Source of the DNA: a virus
Strand: one strand, 5' to 3'
Length of the DNA stretch: 22,592 nt
IMG/VR virus record: IMGVR_UViG_3300042565_000743
Coordinates: 1 to 22,592 of that record
Position 1 is the stretch's first letter, and the number at the start of each line of letters is the position of its first letter. Positions 15,304-21,552 of this stretch are shown here, piece by piece. The notes beneath the pieces were generated by a model, which worked only from the letters and a program-made list of their open reading frames with translations, had not been told where the DNA came from and ran no database searches. The position numbers and the translations under genes are program-made.

Positions 15304-16695
15304 ATGGCAGTGAATTTTGGACTTCTCCAACCGGCGCAGCCGGTATCGGCGTTCTTCCAAGGCCAGCAGGACGTGCAGCGCGAGGCCGAGCAGAACATGC
15401 TGCGTCAGCAGCAGGCCGAGCAAATGCAGTTCCAGCGCGAGAACATGGCTGCACAACGGGCCGAGCGGCTGGCGATGGCTGCAGATCGGCAGGCAATGAC
15501 TCAAGAGCGCGCGGCCAAGGCTGCGCAGGCCGCCAAGCGGCAAGAATTCTTGATAAACCTTGGCACTAAGATGGCCGAGGGCGGCTATAAGCTAGACCGC
15601 CCCACGCTCGGCCAAGTGCTGCAGTTTGGCATGCAGACCGGCGAAGATTCGCTGATCAAGCTGGCCACCGAGGGCATGCGGGCGCTGGACGAGGAGGAGG
15701 TGTACGCCCGCGAAGCCACACGGTTTGGCTTGCCTGGCGCTGCTGCGCCTGCTGCGGGCGAGCCCGCCAACGCGCTGGCCGCGCCTGCGGCTGCAGGCAT
15801 CACCCGCGAGACAGTGCAGAACATGATGATCAGCCCTAGCGCCCGCATCCGCGAGCAAGGTAAAGCGCTGGCGCAAACACTGCCGAAAGAAGAAGCAACG
15901 CCTTCTGATGTGGCCGCCATGAAGGCGCTAGGCTTCCCGTTGACGGCTGCGGGCTACGCGCAATTCCGCGATGCACAGCGACAAGAGCGCCTGCTGTCAC
16001 CGGAAGAAGAAGCGCAACGCGTTCGTATCGCGCGCGAAAGCCGCCCGCTTCCGCAGCCGCGAGAGCCCAAGGAACCGCCTGCGCCGATTCCTGTGGTTGA
16101 CCCGGCCACTGGCCAAGTGAAGTATGTGCCGCGTGATCAAGCGGTCGGCATGACGCCGCCGCAGTTCATGGAAAGCCTGACGCCGAAAGAGCGCCAGTCG
16201 CGCGAGGCCAAGTTTCCGCAGGCCACATCAGCCGTCAAGACGTTTGAAACGACGTCCAACACGCTCATCAAAGACTTGGAGACGTTGGCCAAGCATCCGG
16301 GATTGAGCAGCATCACGGGTATCGCTGCTGGTCGGTTGCCGGGCATCACTTCAGCGGGCCGCGAGGCCGAGGCGTTGTTCGACAAGATCTCCGCGCGGGG
16401 CGGCTTTCAAGAGTTGCAGAACATGCGGCAGGCGTCCCCCACAGGCGGCGCGCTGGGCAACGTGTCGAACCAAGAAGGCGCGCAGTTGCGGCAAGCGTTT
16501 GCTGCGCTTGACAGGCGGCAGGATGCTGCCAGCGTCCGCAAAGCAATAGCGGACGCCATCAACCAGATTCGCGCGTCGCAGCAGACCATCAAAGACGCGT
16601 ACGACATGACGTACGAGTACAAGCAGGGCGGCGGCGGCGCGGCGCCTACACCCGCATCGCCTAACATCGACGCGCTTTTGAACAAGTACAAGTAA
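15304..16695 (+). CDS. DNA ejection (internal virion) protein candidate, gp20 position
   Basis: GAGGAG precedes the ATG. The 463-residue product (P22 gp20 is 471) starts AVNFGLLQPAQPVSAFFQGQ, a common beginning for phage internal proteins. It then carries a Gln/Ala/Glu/Arg coiled-coil region (~20-85), an Ala/Pro linker (~140-165), a central charged helical region with a KERQSREAKFPQ segment, and a C-terminal helical domain with GITSAGREAEALFDKISARG and QAFAALDRRQDAASVRKAIA. There is no clear membrane helix and no lysozyme or transglycosylase motif. By position and composition it is one of three proteins thought to form the conduit for DNA entry. Sequence proof of function is lacking. Confidence 0.62.
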   Translation: MAVNFGLLQPAQPVSAFFQGQQDVQREAEQNMLRQQQAEQMQFQRENMAAQRAERLAMAADRQAMTQERAAKAAQAAKRQEFLINLGTKMAEGGYKLDRPTLGQVLQFGMQTGEDSLIKLATEGMRALDEEEVYAREATRFGLPGAAAPAAGEPANALAAPAAAGITRETVQNMMISPSARIREQGKALAQTLPKEEATPSDVAAMKALGFPLTAAGYAQFRDAQRQERLLSPEEEAQRVRIARESRPLPQPREPKEPPAPIPVVDPATGQVKYVPRDQAVGMTPPQFMESLTPKERQSREAKFPQATSAVKTFETTSNTLIKDLETLAKHPGLSSITGIAAGRLPGITSAGREAEALFDKISARGGFQELQNMRQASPTGGALGNVSNQEGAQLRQAFAALDRRQDAASVRKAIADAINQIRASQQTIKDAYDMTYEYKQGGGGAAPTPASPNIDALLNKYK

Positions 16696-16697
16696 TC

Positions 16698-18929
16698 ATG
16701 GCGACCATCGAGCAACTCAGCGCCGCGCTAATCAAAGCAGACGCAGCCGGTAATGCTGCAGACGCGAAAGTGTTCGCTGACGAAATTCGACGGTTGCGGG
16801 CTGCAGCCGCGCCCCCCACGCCCGCAGGCCAGATCCCCGGCGCAGCGCCGGGTATGGTTGCGCCGCCTGCGCAGCCCAGCGAGGTGCCGATGGGCCGGCG
16901 CGCTATTCAGATGGTTCGCCCCACCGTCGAGGCACTTGGCAGTGCTGGCGGTGCAGTGCTGGGCACGCCGCTTGGGCCTGCAGGTATCGTCGGCGGCGCG
17001 GGGTTGGGTTACGGCTTAGCCAAGGGCGGGCTTGACATTGCCGAGCAGGCGCTTGGGTATCAGAAGGCCCCCACCAGCGCAAAAGAGGCGCTGACCCGCG
17101 GCGCGGGAGACGTACTGGTCGGCGGCGCGATGGAAGCGGGCGGGCGCGGCATCATCGCGCCGACATTGCAGAAGGCAGGAGAATACGCCAGCAAAGTCGT
17201 CAACCTCAAGTCGGACACCTACCTTAAGGCGTTGGAAGGCAAAGGGCAAGACATTCTGGACTTGTTGCGCGGGCAGCGCGCTGCTGTGCCTGGCGCAGCG
17301 CCGGGGGCCGGCGAGGTGGCCGCGCCGGCAGGCAGCGCGCGCTTCTCCCTCTTGCAGGCCAAGGCGCAGAAGGTGCCTTCGATGGTGTCGGAGTTTGCCG
17401 GCGCAGAAGCCCAGACTGCTGCCGCGCAGGCCGCGCAGCAGGGCCGTGCGCAGGCCAAGTTCGACGCCGCTGCAGCCAAAGTGCAGTCCAAGATGAATTC
17501 CGCGCTCGCGCCTTTGCGTCCGGAAGACGCGGGCGCTGCGCTAGTGGCAGGCGCAGAAGCCAAGCGCGAAGCCATGAAGAAGGGCGTTATCGAGCCCGCG
17601 TACGCCGCAGCGTTCAAGGAAGCCGGCGACGCCAAGATTGACATGAGCAAAGTCATCGGCGAAGCCGAGTCGATTCTGGGGCGTAAACTGTCGGACTTCG
17701 ACCCCAGCACTGCGCCAGAAACGGTGCGCAAGCTGTTGTCGCTGCAGCCCAAAGCGCCGCCCGCGAAGCCGCTGGGCGCAGGCGTTGTCAGCGGCAAGAT
17801 CAAGCAGGCCGCGCCTGCTGCGCCGCCGCCCGAGGTCACGCTGCAGCAGTTGGACGACATCCGCAAAGCCGTCAACGTGGACATTGCTGCGGGGCGCACT
17901 TCAATGGACCCCGGCGCCGGGATGCGTTTGCGCAGCCTTGGCAAAATCCACGAAGCTATTGATGATGCGGTCAAGTCGTCTACCACGCTGTCCGACACGG
18001 CGAAAGCCGCGTATGACGACGCGCTCAACCTGTACCGTACTGAGTACGTCCCTCGGTTCAAGACTGGCGTCAACGATCAGATGTTCCGCGCCACGGCGCT
18101 GAACGAGCCGAAGATCAAGCCCGAAGACGTCATCACCAAATACTTCCAGCCGCGTGGTGTCAGTGAGGCGCGCAACTTCGTCACGTTGTTCGGCGATGAC
18201 CCGAAGGCGATGCAGACGGCGCGGTCCGGCATCGAAGACCTGTACATGCGCGAGGTCAAAGTACCGACGCCCGAGGCGCATGCGGCGTTTTTGCAGAAGT
18301 ACGCCGACCCAATCAAGGTGCTGGACGATGCCGGCATGAACGTGCTGCAGCGCATTAAAGTGGTGGGGCAAAACGCCGCGCGGCTGGACAAGATCAATGA
18401 ACTGGCCAAGCAGACCAACGTCAAGCTGTCGCCCCCGCTGCCGCCTGGCGCCACGGCTGACGCCGTGGAGCGCCGGCTGCAGATGTTGACGAAGGGGTTG
18501 TCTCCGCAAGAACTGTCGCACGTCAACGCAGTGCAGCAAGACCTTATCCGCCGCGGCGAATATGACCGACTGGTAAAAGCCGGGTCCGATGCGGGGATCG
18601 ACATCAAGCAGATTGGCACGGAAACTGGCCGCGAGTTGGGCCTACCTTTGCCTGCGTTCTTGAGCGTACCTTTGACAGTGTTCAACAGCGTGGCCAAACG
18701 TCTTATGCTCAGGCTTGACGACAAGTTGGCTATGGAAATCGCCCGCGAAATGACCGACCCCGGATTAGCTGCCAAGGCTGTCAAGCAGGCGCTTGACTTG
18801 CAAGCCAAGCGGCAGGCCGGCGCAGCCACTGGCGCAGCAGCGCGCGAAACGCTTACGCGAGGTGCGATGATCGGTTCGGCCAACGCCCTCGCCCCCGAGT
18901 CCCAAAACCAAAACGCCTTAGCACCATGA
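16698..18929 (+). CDS. Large DNA ejection (internal virion) protein candidate, gp16 position
   Basis: The largest of the three internal-protein candidates (743 residues; P22 gp16 is 609). Residues 1-35 (ATIEQLSAALIKADAAGNAA, then a FADEIRRL helix) are a module I recognise at the start of many phage internal proteins. Residues ~80-110 are a Gly/Ala/Leu/Val stretch (GSAGGAVLGTPLGPAGIVGG) suited to insert in or perturb membranes. The remainder is Ala-rich helical, with Pro-rich linkers near 155-200 and 340-375 and a possible hydrophobic helix near 655-665 (LPAFLSVPLTVF). No catalytic motif was identified. It is likely ejected first or last to complete the DNA channel. The stop overlaps the next ATG by 4 bases. 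Confidence 0.62.
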   Translation: MATIEQLSAALIKADAAGNAADAKVFADEIRRLRAAAAPPTPAGQIPGAAPGMVAPPAQPSEVPMGRRAIQMVRPTVEALGSAGGAVLGTPLGPAGIVGGAGLGYGLAKGGLDIAEQALGYQKAPTSAKEALTRGAGDVLVGGAMEAGGRGIIAPTLQKAGEYASKVVNLKSDTYLKALEGKGQDILDLLRGQRAAVPGAAPGAGEVAAPAGSARFSLLQAKAQKVPSMVSEFAGAEAQTAAAQAAQQGRAQAKFDAAAAKVQSKMNSALAPLRPEDAGAALVAGAEAKREAMKKGVIEPAYAAAFKEAGDAKIDMSKVIGEAESILGRKLSDFDPSTAPETVRKLLSLQPKAPPAKPLGAGVVSGKIKQAAPAAPPPEVTLQQLDDIRKAVNVDIAAGRTSMDPGAGMRLRSLGKIHEAIDDAVKSSTTLSDTAKAAYDDALNLYRTEYVPRFKTGVNDQMFRATALNEPKIKPEDVITKYFQPRGVSEARNFVTLFGDDPKAMQTARSGIEDLYMREVKVPTPEAHAAFLQKYADPIKVLDDAGMNVLQRIKVVGQNAARLDKINELAKQTNVKLSPPLPPGATADAVERRLQMLTKGLSPQELSHVNAVQQDLIRRGEYDRLVKAGSDAGIDIKQIGTETGRELGLPLPAFLSVPLTVFNSVAKRLMLRLDDKLAMEIAREMTDPGLAAKAVKQALDLQAKRQAGAATGAAARETLTRGAMIGSANALAPESQNQNALAP

Positions 18930-19132
18930 GCGACATCGACCCCGTGAAATTCGGTCTGCTGATCGGCCAGGTCAAGACGCTGGAAGACCAGGTGGCAGCG
19001 ATGCAGAGTGACATCAAGGAGTTGCTGGCCTTGGCCAACAAGGGCAAGGGTGGCTTCTGGATGGGCATGACCATCGCGTCCGCGTTCGGCGGCGTCGTGT
19101 CTTGGGTCGTGAGCCACTGGCCTGGCAAATGA
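18926..19132 (+). CDS. One-helix membrane protein, possible holin or antiholin
   Basis: The 68-residue product starts with SDIDPVKFGLLIGQVKTLED, a short coiled-coil-like helix (~15-38). It then has a GKGGFW bend and one hydrophobic helix (MGMTIASAFGGVVSWVVSHW, ~46-65) ending in a basic residue. I recognise this build from phage lysis cassettes, where it sits directly before an endolysin. The ATG overlaps the ejection-protein stop and its own stop overlaps the endolysin ATG, so it is coupled on both sides. It may be a holin, an antiholin, or a helper for the two-helix holin downstream. Sequence alone does not decide. Confidence 0.7.
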   Translation: MSDIDPVKFGLLIGQVKTLEDQVAAMQSDIKELLALANKGKGGFWMGMTIASAFGGVVSWVVSHWPGK

Positions 19133-19605
19133 ACTTCGACACCGCGTTCGCGCTGCTGCTGGGGCATGAGGGTGACTTCAGCGACCACCCGGCAGACCCC
19201 GGAGGCAAGACCCGCTTCGGGGTGACCGAGGCGGTGGCCCGCGAGGTCGGCTACAAGGGCGACATGCGTGAGTTGCCGCTGGATCTGGCCAAGCGGATCT
19301 ACCTTGAGCGGTACTGGAAGCCGGTGCGCGCTGACGATCTGCCGCCAGGCATCCGCTACGCCACGTTCGACGCCGCGGTGAACTCGGGCCCGCGTCAAGC
19401 CACGCTGTGGCTACAACGGGCGCTGGGCGTGGAAGCTGACGGCATCATCGGCCCCAAGACGCTGACCGCAGCGTATGCGCAGGACATGAACGCGCTGCGG
19501 TTGCGGGTGCTGGCGCAGCGACTGCGTTTCATGACCGGCCTGACCAACTGGCCGGCCTTCTCACGCGGCTGGGCTCGCCGCATTGCTGACTTGATGGAGA
19601 CATGA
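19129..19605 (+). CDS. Endolysin, GH108-family muramidase
   Basis: The start at 19129 forms an ATGA overlap with the upstream stop; a GTG at 19102 would overlap more and lacks support. The 158-residue product has the GH108 opening FALLLGHEGDFSDHPADPGG with the expected catalytic Glu at residue 14, followed by KTRFGVTEAVA. The lysozyme domain runs to ~85. Residues ~76-155 match the peptidoglycan-binding type-3 domain common to this family (YATFDAAVNSGPRQATLWLQ, then GVEADGIIGPKTLTA). There is no signal peptide, so it needs holin-made holes to reach the peptidoglycan. It cleaves the glycan backbone during host lysis. Confidence 0.92.
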   Translation: MNFDTAFALLLGHEGDFSDHPADPGGKTRFGVTEAVAREVGYKGDMRELPLDLAKRIYLERYWKPVRADDLPPGIRYATFDAAVNSGPRQATLWLQRALGVEADGIIGPKTLTAAYAQDMNALRLRVLAQRLRFMTGLTNWPAFSRGWARRIADLMET

Positions 19606-19606
19606 C

Positions 19607-19774
19607 ATGAGTGCAACCGTGATCCAAGCGCTGGTGCGCCACATCCTCACCGCTCTTGCTGGCGGCTTCGCCGTGAAGTATGGCGTGGACGGCGGCACGA
19701 TGGACGCCATCATTTCCGGGGCGTCGGCAGCGGCCGGTCTGGGCTGGTCTGTGTGGGACAAGCGGCAGAAGTGA
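19607..19774 (+). CDS. Two-helix holin, Pam3-gp28-like
   Basis: A 55-residue frame starts at an ATG 1 base after the endolysin stop. The product (SATVIQALVRHILTALAGGF, then DGGTMDAIISGASAAAGLGW and a charged SVWDKRQK tail) has two short hydrophobic helices separated by a Gly/Asp turn. This closely resembles the Pam3-gp28 family of putative phage holins, including the VRHxLT start, the DGGT turn and the charged end. It would form lesions in the inner membrane that release the endolysin. The last 65 bases overlap the 3' end of the leftward winged-helix gene on the other strand. Confidence 0.78.
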   Translation: MSATVIQALVRHILTALAGGFAVKYGVDGGTMDAIISGASAAAGLGWSVWDKRQK

Positions 19775-20000
19775 TCTGACGCAGCAGCAGCGGGCCCGCG
19801 GTGTAGACCCACCGGAACTTGGTTTGCGTGGTCGGGTCGGCGCGCTTGGTGCGCGTGACCCAGCCCTTGGCCTCGGCATAGCGCAGCGATGCACTCACGT
19901 TGTTGGGCTTCATGTCCCACTTGATGCCGACGTCGTGGGTTGTCAGCTCTTCTTCGGGGTTGCGGGCGAAGAAGACGGCGACGTGGGTGACGATGCTCAT
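19710..20000 (-). CDS. Winged-helix DNA-binding protein
   Basis: The ATG at 20000 is preceded by a strong GGAGGGGGAGGT site and overlaps the upstream gene's stop (ATGA); a start at 20078 would lie inside that gene and is rejected. The 96-residue product begins SIVTHVAVFFARNPEEELTT and continues with a likely recognition-helix region (KPNNVSASLRYAEAKGWVTR) and a wing-like strand pair (KFRWVYTAGP). Together these fit a small winged helix-turn-helix. Similar proteins occur in phages of Burkholderiales. It may repress or tune a phage promoter. The last ~25 residues are Pro/Thr-rich and probably disordered. Its 3' end overlaps the holin gene by 65 bases, tail to tail. Confidence 0.78.
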   Translation of the reverse strand: MSIVTHVAVFFARNPEEELTTHDVGIKWDMKPNNVSASLRYAEAKGWVTRTKRADPTTQTKFRWVYTAGPLLLRQITSAACPTQTSPDRPLPTPRK

Positions 20001-20497
20001 ACCTCCCCCTCCGCTTTCTTGATGGCGGCGCGGGCGCTGTCCCACGCGCCTCCCGAGAATCGTTTGTGCGACTCGCACAACACCTTCAACGCCACCAGCA
20101 GTTCCCCGTTCAGGGCGTGCAGGCGGCGCACCGCCTCCACCACATCCTCATAGTCGGCCACTTCGCCGCCGAGGTGGGTTAGCAGGCTGATGGCGACCAA
20201 GGCGTCGAACGCTGCGGGCTCCGTCTCGCGGCGGGGTGGGTGGGTGTAGAGGGGCTCAATTTCGTTTGCCTGCTCTCTCGGGTAGTAGGTTGTGACGTTC
20301 CAAGGTTGTGCAAAACCGGGGGAATCCGTAGGATTCCGCATCCTCCATCGCCACGCCACCGGCTCCTGCTCCGGCTGCTCCAGCGCGGCGCGGAGGGCTG
20401 TGATGGCGGTGATTGCCCTGCTGTTTTTAGAGTGCCAGACGAGCAGGTCTTCCAACGCCTCCAGCGCCTGCTGGGCGGCTTCGCGTAGCGTGGTCAT
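19997..20497 (-). CDS. Accessory phage protein with EPVAW...PLYTHPP cassette
   Basis: I start at the ATG at 20497 because AAGGA lies 7 bases upstream and the start overlaps the previous gene's stop (ATGA); an ATG 21 bases upstream is less favoured. The 166-residue product opens with a helical TTLREAAQQALEALEDLL, then an ALRAALEQPEQEPVAWRW segment and PLYTHPPRRETEP. The combination of helical N-terminus, EPVAW and PLYTHPP is a mosaic cassette I know from prophages of Burkholderiales and enterobacteria (Ea22-like early proteins). The C-terminal half is helical with a VEAVRRLHALNGELLVALK segment. The function is unknown; it is probably an early accessory protein. Confidence 0.75.
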   Translation of the reverse strand: MTTLREAAQQALEALEDLLVWHSKNSRAITAITALRAALEQPEQEPVAWRWRMRNPTDSPGFAQPWNVTTYYPREQANEIEPLYTHPPRRETEPAAFDALVAISLLTHLGGEVADYEDVVEAVRRLHALNGELLVALKVLCESHKRFSGGAWDSARAAIKKAEGEV

Positions 20498-20682
20498 ATC
20501 TTGTTCCTTTCCTGCCATTCAGGATCTGCGCGCATCTGTGCGTATGCCTGCGCCATTCCTAAGCCGAAGTTGCGGCCTGCCGCGTTGACCTTGTTGATCA
20601 GATCGTCCAGCACTTGCCGAGCGCGAATGTCGTCAAGCATCACCCGCAGCACGCGGTGCTTGCGTTTGGATTGGCGGGTCAT
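20494..20682 (-). CDS. Small basic helical protein (62 residues)
   Basis: The gene lies between two ATGA overlaps, which strongly supports its limits. The 62-residue product is basic at the N-terminus (TRQSKRKHRVLRVMLDDIRA), followed by an amphipathic helical stretch (RQVLDDLINKVNAAGRNFGL) and a short polar end (ADPEWQERNKI). No known domain is recognised. Its place in a chain of coupled small genes downstream of the helicase suggests an early accessory role, possibly nucleic-acid or protein binding given the basic start. That is inference only. Confidence 0.65.
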   Translation of the reverse strand: MTRQSKRKHRVLRVMLDDIRARQVLDDLINKVNAAGRNFGLGMAQAYAQMRADPEWQERNKI

Positions 20683-20858
20683 ACCAACACCCCCACCAAG
20701 AACGCAATCGCACCGACAAGGACAACAACGCTTAGACCGAGCAGCACCAGTTTGCCCAAGGATTCAGGGGCGTCGTCATCGACGCCAATCTCAGTTGCCG
20801 CCTCGGCGGCTTCGGGGTAGCGGCCTTGTTGGTCAAGGCCTTTGGGTAGTTTCTTCAT
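20679..20858 (-). CDS. Small membrane protein, tandem paralogue A (59 residues)
   Basis: The ATG at 20858 overlaps the upstream stop (ATGA) and gives the same MKK..PKG start as its neighbour; an upstream in-frame start at 20900 is rejected. The product has an N-terminal soluble motif (LPKGLDQQGRYPEAAEAATE, then IG), a short acidic part (VDDDAPES) and one hydrophobic helix (~34-59, LVLLGLSVVVLVGAIAFLVG). The soluble motif is nearly identical to that of the next gene, but the membrane helices are unrelated. The likely topology is N-terminus in the cytoplasm and tail anchored in the inner membrane. The function is unknown. The stop overlaps the next ATG by 4 bases. Confidence 0.7.
   Translation of the reverse strand: MKKLPKGLDQQGRYPEAAEAATEIGVDDDAPESLGKLVLLGLSVVVLVGAIAFLVGVLV
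20784..20858 (-). repeat. Duplicated N-terminal module, copy A
   Basis: This 75-base segment encodes the first 25 residues of the 59-residue membrane protein and matches the start of the upstream gene at 20984-21058. Within it, 20806-20834 is identical over 29 bases to 21006-21034, exactly 200 bases away. Confidence 0.8.
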
Positions 20859-21058
20859 GCCGCACCCCCACCAAACACCAGCACCACAGCGCCAGCGCAC
20901 GCCACCAATCCGATGGCGAAGATCAGAGCGTCGATGACCTCCAACTTCCAGAACTCTAGCCCGTAAAAATTGGTCTCGTCCTGACCGATCTCGGTTGCCG
21001 CTTCAGCGGCTTCGGGGTAGCGGCCTTGTTGGTCGCAGCCTTTCGGCATCTCGCTCAT
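20855..21058 (-). CDS. Small membrane protein, tandem paralogue B (67 residues)
   Basis: GGGAGG lies just before the ATG, and the gene is joined to both neighbours by ATGA overlaps. The 67-residue product begins SEMPKGCDQQGRYPEAAEAA and TEIG, then an acidic linker (QDETNFYGLEF), and a single hydrophobic helix (~41-62, IDALIFAIGLVACAGAVVLV) with a Gly/Ala end. The first 25 residues match paralogue A almost exactly, with Cys in place of Leu, while the membrane part differs. This implies a duplicated soluble module paired with different anchors. I have seen related QGRYPEAAE-type starts in phage early regions, but no function is known to me. Confidence 0.7.
   Translation of the reverse strand: MSEMPKGCDQQGRYPEAAEAATEIGQDETNFYGLEFWKLEVIDALIFAIGLVACAGAVVLVFGGGAA
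20984..21058 (-). repeat. Duplicated N-terminal module, copy B
   Basis: This 75-base segment encodes the first 25 residues of the 67-residue membrane protein. It matches copy A at 20784-20858, with 29 identical bases in the core (21006-21034). Confidence 0.8.
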
Positions 21059-21246
21059 GCTGCCTCCCGTGCCAACGTGGCCTTCAGACGTTCGATGCGA
21101 GCCCGGTGGTACGTCACCATCGCCTCGGCGTATTCGCGGGCGCTGTGGGCCTCCAGCAGGCTGCGGTGGGCCTGGTCCAACTCGTTCTGCATGAGTTCAG
21201 CGTGGCTGATGTTGCCGCACAGGCGGCGGATTTGGTCGCGGATCAC
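21055..21246 (-). CDS. Small helical protein (63 residues), GTG start
   Basis: The start is GTG at 21246, with an excellent AAGGAGG site 7 bases upstream and a GTGA overlap with the preceding stop. The 63-residue product is almost entirely helical with heptad-like spacing (IRRLCGNISHAELMQNELDQ, then HRSLLEAHSAREYAEAMVTY) and a basic end (RARIERLKATLAREA). A short coiled coil or helical hairpin is predicted. No family is recognised. Like its two neighbours upstream it belongs to a run of small charged helical proteins between the helicase and the membrane-protein pair. Confidence 0.65.
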   Translation of the reverse strand: MIRDQIRRLCGNISHAELMQNELDQAHRSLLEAHSAREYAEAMVTYHRARIERLKATLAREAA

Positions 21247-21425
21247 TTGATTGCCTCCTTCAGAATTTCCATGCGTTCCCGCGCAGCGCGCAGGACGGTG
21301 TAGCGTTGATGCAGCCGCTCCAAGATGGTGACGCGGCGCAGCGTCTTGCGCTCCTGCTCCAGCAAAGCGCTAACCTCTTGCTCAGTCTTGCTTGACAGGT
21401 GCTCGTTGAGCCATCGCCAGTTCAT
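21243..21425 (-). CDS. Small charged helical protein (60 residues)
   Basis: The ATG at 21425 has a GGAG site about 7 bases upstream and lies inside the 3' end of the preceding gene (44-base overlap). It is the only junction in the leftward chain that is not a 4-base overlap. The 60-residue product (WRWLNEHLSSKTEQEVSALL, then KTLRRVTILERLHQRYTVLR and a REAME-like helical end) is rich in Arg, Glu and Leu and predicted as two helices. No domain is recognised. The strong ribosome site and the GTGA link to the next gene support it; the unusual overlap lowers confidence a little. Confidence 0.6.
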   Translation of the reverse strand: MNWRWLNEHLSSKTEQEVSALLEQERKTLRRVTILERLHQRYTVLRAARERMEILKEAIK

Positions 21426-21552
21426 GCTTCTTCTCCAGTGTGTTGATGGTAACCAGCACCCTATGCAGCCTGCGCTGCGCCATGTTGAACGCCTTGAGCG
21501 CGATCTTGTGCTCGGCCCGCGCTACCTTCAGCCGCTCCGCAAACTTGTTCAC
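21382..21552 (-). CDS. Small basic helical protein (56 residues), GTG start
   Basis: I place the start at GTG 21552, which has GGAGG about 7 bases upstream and a GTGA overlap with the helicase stop. A start at 21654 would run 100 bases into the helicase gene. The 56-residue product (NKFAERLKVARAEHKIALKA, then FNMAQRRLHRVLVTINTLEK) is basic and helical, with an amphipathic pattern typical of small coiled coils, and ends KKHELAMAQRAPVKQD. The function is unknown. It is the first of the small genes after the helicase and is probably translated by ribosomes finishing that gene. Confidence 0.65.
   Translation of the reverse strand: MNKFAERLKVARAEHKIALKAFNMAQRRLHRVLVTINTLEKKHELAMAQRAPVKQD

Noticed and set aside
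17219-18073. Leftward open frame (284 codons) opposite the same gene
   Set aside because: Same reasoning: antisense shadow, biased composition and no neighbours in a leftward operon here.
18077-19117. Long leftward open frame (346 codons) opposite the large ejection-protein gene
   Set aside because: It is fully antisense to a well-supported gene with family-like motifs, has low-complexity Ser/Arg/Ala-rich composition, and has no recognisable domain. It is expected from GC-rich codon use.
19102-19128. GTG start giving a longer endolysin
   Set aside because: GH108 proteins begin close to the catalytic Glu motif, and the ATG at 19129 forms a standard ATGA overlap.
19789-19798. Palindrome GCGGGCCCGC just after the holin as a bidirectional terminator
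   Set aside because: It has no loop or T-run on either side and lies within the leftward winged-helix coding region, so it does not look like a terminator.
19680-20153. Forward frame of 157 codons across the holin end and the leftward genes
   Set aside because: It is antisense to two leftward genes with strong ribosome sites and ATGA linkage, and its composition is typical of a shadow frame.
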